This document shows positions 58,177-64,000 of a stretch of 64,000 nucleotides of DNA, piece after piece (position 1 is the stretch's first letter; each line of letters opens with the position of its first letter). Location: contig NW_026570242.1 of assembly GCF_019649055.1 (NCBI RefSeq), positions 992,001 to 1,056,000 of the forward strand. Direction: 5' to 3'. The notes under the pieces were generated by a model. The model had not been told where the DNA came from and did not search any database. It saw only the letters and a program-made list of their open reading frames with translations. The translations under genes were made by a program, and so were the position numbers. Source of the stretch: Paramacrobiotus metropolitanus. Taxonomy: Eukaryota > Tardigrada > Eutardigrada > Parachela > Macrobiotidae.

Positions 58177-61016
58177 TTAATCACAGTTATACTGCTGCAA
58201 ATCGTTGAGCTTTCGGCTCATTTCACCCATTTGCTTTCTTAGACGGTCGAAATGGATATGCGGGGTGGTGCCGCCTGGTTGCAGAAATTTCGATTTCCAC
58301 TTGGATACCTCATGGCTTCGAAACCTATCATTCTGTCGTTTAGTCTTTTCCAGTTGAACTTGGTCTTCCATCTCTTTAATTAAATTTTTGGCGTCGTCGC
58401 CGTCTTTATATACTGCAATAAACAAATTAGATGTCAGCGGTAAAGATAATTAAATAAACGAAAAAAGAACATTTGTAAAGCACGAATGGTAGACGAGTCG
58501 ATTCAGGATAACATAATCGATGCATTCTTGTTATAATTAATAAAAACTTATAAATTGCATCACTTATAAATTCTTGATAACGAAGGCTTTTTGAAATCGT
58601 ATCATCGTGTTAATTACTTGCTGCGTGCCAATGGTGCCATTATAATATGCAGGCACATCATAATTGAATTAGCACTATGGTTAAACTATTAAGAAGCAAG
58701 TGACATCGCACTACCTTTGGGTAACCTGGCCTCCATGGTCTTTAGCTCTTGTTTCAATAAACTGAAGCGATCGCAGAGAGCTGAAACATAACAACATCGT
58801 CATCAGTTTTTTTAAATACCTGGAGTAGTGGATGCAGGTCTTTCTGAAATACAGCGTACAGTTGTTTCGCTAAACGTGCAGTTTTCTACTTGCAAATTAT
58901 GGACATCTAATAAACGTACAGTTCTGATTCTGCTAAACGTACATGTGTTTTCCACTTGCAAATTATGGACATCTGATTCGGCATTCTGCAGCACGCATTT
59001 GCAGTAATTCATTTCCTTGGCAAACTTTTGTGCTAGTTGCGCTTTGTTCTTTTCCCTGGCGCCTTGTGCTTCCTGAATTTGCTCTTCGATGGTATGAATA
59101 TTATTCATTATACAGGCCTCAGTTTTCTGCAGAGATTTATAGTGTTCTCGCAAACATCTGAACTGGTTCTCTGCTTCACGGCATTCATCCAGTGACCTTT
59201 TTAAATCTGCCTGCACTGAAGACATTTGCGTGTCGAACTGATTTCGGGCAGCCATTTCCTTTAATAAAACAACTGCACATTGTCTTATACTACAAAACAA
59301 TGAAGTATCTGGGCACCAATGGCAGTACCACCACTTAATCTTTGTTTATACCTTAACGTACTCTTATGTGAAGTATATGAAAATCGTATAATAATTTGAC
59401 TTACGGACTGCGACATTTCCTTTTGATGGCACTGTCGATTGTAACAACATGCCTCTACAATGCCATCGAGGCGCTGCTCTAGCGCTTTGGCTTGATCCCG
59501 AACCTCCGTTTCTATCCGGGAGGACTCCAAAAGAACGGCGGTTCTTCGCTCGAGAAGCTGGGGTCGTTCCATGCGAGCAACGCAGCAATCATTTTTTAGC
59601 TTCTCATACAGCGCAAGATCTTCTGTTCGCTGCTGCTCAACAGCGTTTCTTAGAGACGCGTTTTTCTCTCCTGCTGTCTGGGTCTAAAACAATCTTTTGT
59701 TGTACAACATCAACACAGCGAAATTATAAACTACTTCGGTAATTAATAAAGTTCTATTCATTTATTACAGATAGTACTTATTTGAAGATAAGAACAATAA
59801 TTAATTTATGATGAGGAAGAATGTTTCTGGCCACTAGCCAGTAGTGTGCATTGCTCGCTTTCACAGGGATGTCAGGATGGAACGTATTAGCAAAATTTCA
59901 TGGGTTAACGCAAAAACTAACTTACAGTTTGTGTTAGCTTTTCCAAAACATTTTGGCCACATCGGTAAAATTCTTCCATCGACACCTCATGCGACTGCGT
60001 GTCCTTTGCACCCTGTTTCCGTATCTCCGTTGTTTCCTTTTCCAGTTCGGCTAGCTTTTTTTGTTGATCATCTATGCGATACGACAGGTTTTCACGGTTC
60101 TTAAAATGACCGCATAGTTCGCTCTTGGTAAATTTAAACAATTCTTCGGAGACTTCCTGAAAAGACCCAAAAGGGGGAAAATAGTACTGAGCACAGTTTA
60201 ATGCCATCAGTTTATGCGAAGGCTCGAAGCGGTCAGAGGACAAATTTACCAGAGAAGTCAGCAGTTGACTCCATTTGTCTTCCGAGTTTGCCGATAATTT
60301 TTTCTGGATGGCTTCTCGCAGATGATGTTGTTTACGGGTCTCATCGATGTGGGCGGCGTCTAAAGACTGCTTTTGTTCCAACAGCACAATAACTTCTTGG
60401 CCAATCTCTAGGAGTAAAAATCATCCTTACAATAATTTAATCGTAATGTAGTAAATTCGGCAAAAGGTTTCCCGTTTCGTGTCCCGTGTCCTCCCGTTTT
60501 GCCAACCGGACATTTCGCCAACGGGACATGTCACCAATCGTAGTTTTTTTAAAATTTTCTTATGCTTTCTTAGGTTTCTTATGTTTCTTATGTCTCCTCG
60601 TGTTATATTTTCGGTTTAAGCTGTTTGTGGTAATTTCGCTTGGAAAACTGTGTTACAATTTCGAATCGAACTGCTGCAAAATATTACATAGCGAAATGAC
60701 CGGCTGGCGAAATGTCCGGTTGGCGAAATGTCCCGTTGGCGGAATGGGTGGTAGCCGGATGTATTACTGCGCACCAGTTATCCATGGTATAGGTCAAACT
60801 AGTCTGACCAAATGCTCTTTTATATGGGCAATAATCACAATCACTTGCACTATTTGCTGAATACTTGTGGCTTTGTAGCAGAACTTTCAGCCTAAGACTA
60901 ATCAACAAAGAATCTGGGTCGACTTTACAGTGCAAAAAAAACTATGCTCGTACCTTTTGATCCAGCGAAATTATCTCGCGCTTGAGCTGATCGTAGTCGA
61001 GCTGGAAGAAAGCGGT
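58177..61016 (-). CDS. Coiled-coil protein A (5' partial)
   Basis: Seven exons supported in phase: 61016-60954, 60405-60250, 60156-59926, 59683-59405, 59258-58820, 58780-58715 and 58412-58177, giving 489 residues to the stop. Almost all of it is Glu/Lys/Gln/Arg-rich helix predicted to form a coiled coil (EQKQSLDAAH; KFTKSELCGHF; LEQRLDGIVE; QAQGAREKNKAQLAQK), ending LRKQMGEMSRKLNDLQQ. No motor, kinase or other enzymatic domain is seen, so a structural role (cilium, centrosome, meiosis or cytoskeleton) is possible but not shown. The 5' exon was not found; the minus-strand frame at 62395 (MTTILSSIKIEE) is a weak candidate. The exon at 59258 has an internal duplication. The segment at 60249-60157 may be an in-frame retained intron. 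Divergent from coiled-coil gene B. Confidence 0.68.
60497..60745. repeat. Small inverted-repeat element in coiled-coil gene A intron
   Basis: The left side has GCCAACCGGACATTTCGCCA. The right side carries the complement twice (GGCGAAATGTCCGGTTGGCG and GGCGAAATGTCCCGTTGGCG). Between them is a short run of TTTCTTAGG-like units (60560-60600), the same minisatellite word found in the C units. The element lies in the intron between exons 60954 and 60405. A MITE-like insertion; target duplication not resolved. Confidence 0.65.
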
Positions 61017-62668
61017 CTGATGGTGAGGTGAATAGCGAAGCGATAAACTCGTATTAATACATTACAGGATAATAATATCACTTCACAGAAATTTTGGCTT
61101 CGGTTACTTTAAAGCTTTGACGGTTCATGTTAGTGTTAATCCACCCAAGCCCGATGACACTTCAGAAACGAAAGTTCCATATATCCCTTTTTGCCATATT
61201 TCGACAGTCAGATCCCCCCTTTGCATATTCGATGTGCAACATTGTATTATAGTTCCTCAAAATTCATGATAAGCGACGAAATAACTTGACCAAGGCAGGG
61301 TCAAAAGCAAGTTCAAACCAGAAGCTAGTCTCGCAAACTCATATGCAAATCTGAAAATGGAAATTCTGTGCGCCTTTACAGTTTTAAAGCCTTTACAGTT
61401 TTTAAAGCCGTGGTAACATACAAATTAAAAGCAGTTAAACGGAATAAAAGCTACTGTGCTTGAAAAAAAGTTGCAGAAATGATAAAATTTTTAGATTACT
61501 CATGCATGCACGTACTTGTTTGTATTAATTATGCATGCAGCGAAAATTCTGGATGTTTGATTGCAACGATGCTTTGTAACATTAGGACAGTGAAAACTGA
61601 AAAAGCGCTTTAAGATTTATATCAAATAATCGTCATAAATTCACAAAGCAACAAGTACGCACTTATGTTTTTGTCTATAGAAGTACGGTATAAAACTGCT
61701 TTCAGCATTTACAGTACGTAATTACAGTACGTGCAACAGCACTTGACGTTCACAAGCTTTTTAGTAAGAACTTTTCGTGGGTGTTGTCTTTAGTGAAGTA
61801 TGCCAACGAAGTGTTGCCATCGTTACCATTATTGTTGATTTTAGGACCTGATGCTTAATGAGTGATTGATTATTGTGAGAATATGTAGCGTTTCCCATAA
61901 TAACAAGAAATAAAGCCCCAGGACCTGAACCTACAGAAAAAGGCTGTATAGTATATTATCATGCAACAACAACAACATATCTTATGCAACAACAACAACA
62001 TAAGCCCAGGACCTGTTCAAACTGTTCAAAACAAACTGTGTACACTACTTATCTGCGCCAGTACATACCGTACTTGATACTAGTACTTATACATAAGTAC
62101 AGCACTTAGATTTCGTAATATTTCGGAGGGTTTCGGGACATTTGACATGATAAATGTTATGATATAATACAATAATTATGTTACGATAGATGTTATGATA
62201 ATACAATAATAATAAATTATTATTATAGAAGACTATGTAGTATGCACTTATTGCACCGTCAAGAAGGGAGAAAACCAAGTCACTTAAACCGTTTCCTTGG
62301 ACTGTTACCCCACTGGGTGACACCAGCAGTACAAAGATACGGTGTATAATTTGAGTTTTCTCTTCGATTTTAATACTACTTAGTATGGTTGTCATATCGT
62401 CGCAAAAACATTGGGTTTCTGTTAAAGCGTTTTTTTATGACTTTTGCGATACATGTTAATATTTTTTTCAAAAGCGATGTGATCTACTACCAGGAATCCA
62501 GTGCTTGATTTTCTGCCATGATTTTGACTTGTCCATTTCTGCCGGTGTCAAAAAGTAACAAGTGTCCTTACACCGAACATGTAGCAGTGTAGTGCCGGTT
62601 TTGACGTATCTCCTGATTATTTATTTTCAGTCTTCTGCCCGTAGCATTTTGCCAGTATTTGTTTTGCC
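61017..62668. other. Divergent region between the two coiled-coil genes
   Basis: About 1.65 kb. Contains a repeated TATGCAACAACAACAACATA word near 61961-62001 and an AT-rich TTATGATAATACAATAAT repeat near 62155-62220. The minus-strand frame at 62087-62395 (MTTILSSIKIEEKTQIIHR) might be an upstream exon of gene A; low confidence. Confidence 0.4.
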
Positions 62669-64000
62669 ATGCCGAAATCTAAAGAGCCTATGGCTCTGTC
62701 TACACCAGCTCTTCCTGACCGTAAGGACATAATTAACCCACTCGCAGATGCCAAGTCGAACATGACTGCCAAGGGTGACCTGCTGACGGTACTATCGAAA
62801 TCAGCACAACAGCAGCAAAACAACGATGCATGGCTGCGCACAAAATGTCCTACGGTGGAAGATGTGCATACCATAATGCTGGATGAACTTTACCGGGAAA
62901 TTTATGCGAAACATCTTGTACGGTTGTCCGCAGATGAAATGGATGAAGGACCGCTCGATATGGTTAATGGAGCTAAACTGAAAGAACTGACACATAAACA
63001 AGTAAGTACGCTTATTGCATAGTTCAGAGAAGTTAAAAAGAATCAATAACTTGAAATCTTGAACTTTTCTTGGACATATGGATGATGTTTTTCATGCTTT
63101 CCAATACCGACTACAATAAACATCCATCATGTAACTGGTAGGTATCAATGCTTACAGCAACTGGATTTGGTTACAAAGATGGACTTCCACATTAAAAAAG
63201 AGAAAAATCAGCAAATTGTGGCATCTCAGGAAAAGGAAATGTTTTTTCAAGAAGTCGAACAACTAAGCAGGAGAATCAAAAATAACGCGTCCGCTCTTTT
63301 GGTCCTTGGACAGGATTTGTCACATGCTAATGATGAATTCCGCAGTCGCACGTCAGTGAGTTGCAAATACAAAATTTTCGTGCTGTAAAAGAAGGTAGAT
63401 AATAACGATTAATAATACAATTATTATTATATAAACTGAAGTGCGCTCAGACCGTTCAAAAATTCTTATGCTTCGCCAGTGGCTTTTCTGGTCTTCTAAT
63501 ATTTTTTTTGCTGTCAGGTAAACAAGCAAAAATTGAAGAACCTGATGAGTGAGCAATACAATCAATCGTTTTTCGGGAAAATCGAGGAGTTGGGCAAATT
63601 TCCGGGAAAGTTTGAAAACAACTGGCAGCAAGAGCAAACGGCTTACGAAAGCCTAATGCATTCAGTGCAGAATGAAATCAACAAGCGTCAGACATTAGAC
63701 AACTTCAATCGTGAGCTTAGGTTGGTATGTCAAAAATGATTTCATAATTGCTTTAATTTCTTCACGTACCTGCTATAGGCTGCCAGTATCCCGTAGTGCT
63801 CGAAAATCGCCATTCAGTTACCCGGTATTACCAAGTTTTATCAAGTTTTATGGCCCTTTGTTGAACTTTGTAGGGGCAGTTATCCAAAATGCAGACGAAA
63901 AGAGAAGAATTTGTAGCCACTCAAGAAACTCTAATCGACACATTTGAGCATTACACCGAACTCTTAAGGAAGAGCACCGAGAATGGTCTCAAGGACTATA
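62669..64000 (+). CDS. Coiled-coil protein B (3' partial)
   Basis: Four exons in phase 0: 62669-63001, 63158-63355, 63518-63724 and 63874 to the window end, giving 288 residues so far. After a Pro/Asp-containing start (MPKSKEPMALSTPALPDRKD), the protein becomes a long charged helix (EKEMFFQEVEQLSRRIKNN; LKNLMSEQYNQSFFGKIEEL; KMQTKREEFVATQETL), typical of a coiled coil. No catalytic motif is seen. It is transcribed away from coiled-coil gene A. The two have similar helical composition, but I could not align them with confidence, so relationship by duplication is unproven. The gene continues past the window. Confidence 0.7.

Noticed and set aside
60157-60249. Ordinary coding sequence between coiled-coil segments
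   Set aside because: Possible, but strong splice-site sequences and a coiled-coil break make an intron more likely; kept as a finding rather than as exon.
41-64000. tRNA or other structured RNA genes
   Set aside because: No sequence with a convincing A-box/B-box pair and cloverleaf was found by eye; a tRNAscan or Infernal run would be needed to exclude them.

Overview
The window is nuclear DNA from an animal. Genes carry many short spliceosomal introns (about 45-120 nt, plus a few longer ones), and several are clear metazoan orthologues: thymidine phosphorylase, UTP14, TMED2/p24, a DC-STAMP-domain protein, a CIBAR/FAM92 BAR protein, a WSCD-type sulfotransferase and an LDLa-trypsin protease. 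Compact genes, a modest AT bias and interspersed non-LTR and MITE-like repeats suggest a small-genome invertebrate. A tardigrade or other ecdysozoan is my guess only; nothing here proves the phylum.

Layout. 0.4-2.4 kb (+): secreted LDLa-trypsin-like protease whose 5' end is missing. 3.2-5.2 kb (+): C2-like/IPT protein whose reading frame needs either a 36-nt intron or passage through a TGA. 5.4-7.3 kb (+): multi-pass membrane protein. 7.6-8.8 kb (+): CIBAR-like BAR protein. 9.1-10.1 kb (-): two-Ig-domain secreted protein. 10.8-15.7 kb: repeat zone with a foldback element and two convergent copies of a non-LTR retrotransposon with a restriction-like endonuclease. 16.3-17.5 kb (+): AT-hook protein. 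17.9-19.0 kb (+): NYN-domain putative RNase. 19.8-22.8 kb (-): BTB/POZ protein and a small ORF. 23.4-29.4 kb (-): a 13-exon, about 1020-residue type II membrane protein that I could not match to any family. 29.7-38.1 kb: about 8 kb of interleaved palindromic elements, minisatellites and nested MITEs with no host gene. 38.4-41.4 kb (-): thymidine phosphorylase. 42.8-46.1 kb (+): UTP14. 46.3 kb (-): small secreted peptide. 47.0-48.5 kb (-): TMED2. 49.1-50.6 kb (-): sulfotransferase. 52.2-56.8 kb (-): DC-STAMP/RING protein with a long acidic N-terminus. 58.2-61.0 kb (-) and 62.7-64.0 kb (+): two divergent coiled-coil genes, the second running off the window.

The genes are not functionally grouped. 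They span housekeeping (ribosome biogenesis, early secretory pathway, nucleoside catabolism), cilium/membrane remodelling, cell-surface and possibly gamete-fusion roles. Exon models were built by hand from splice-site phase and family conservation. In the models marked complete, exon lengths sum to a multiple of three and intron phases agree. The most unusual material is the palindromic repeat cluster with its nested MITE and empty-site allele, the unmatched type II membrane protein, and the non-standard gene structures (36-nt intron or TGA; GC-AG intron; in-frame retained intron).
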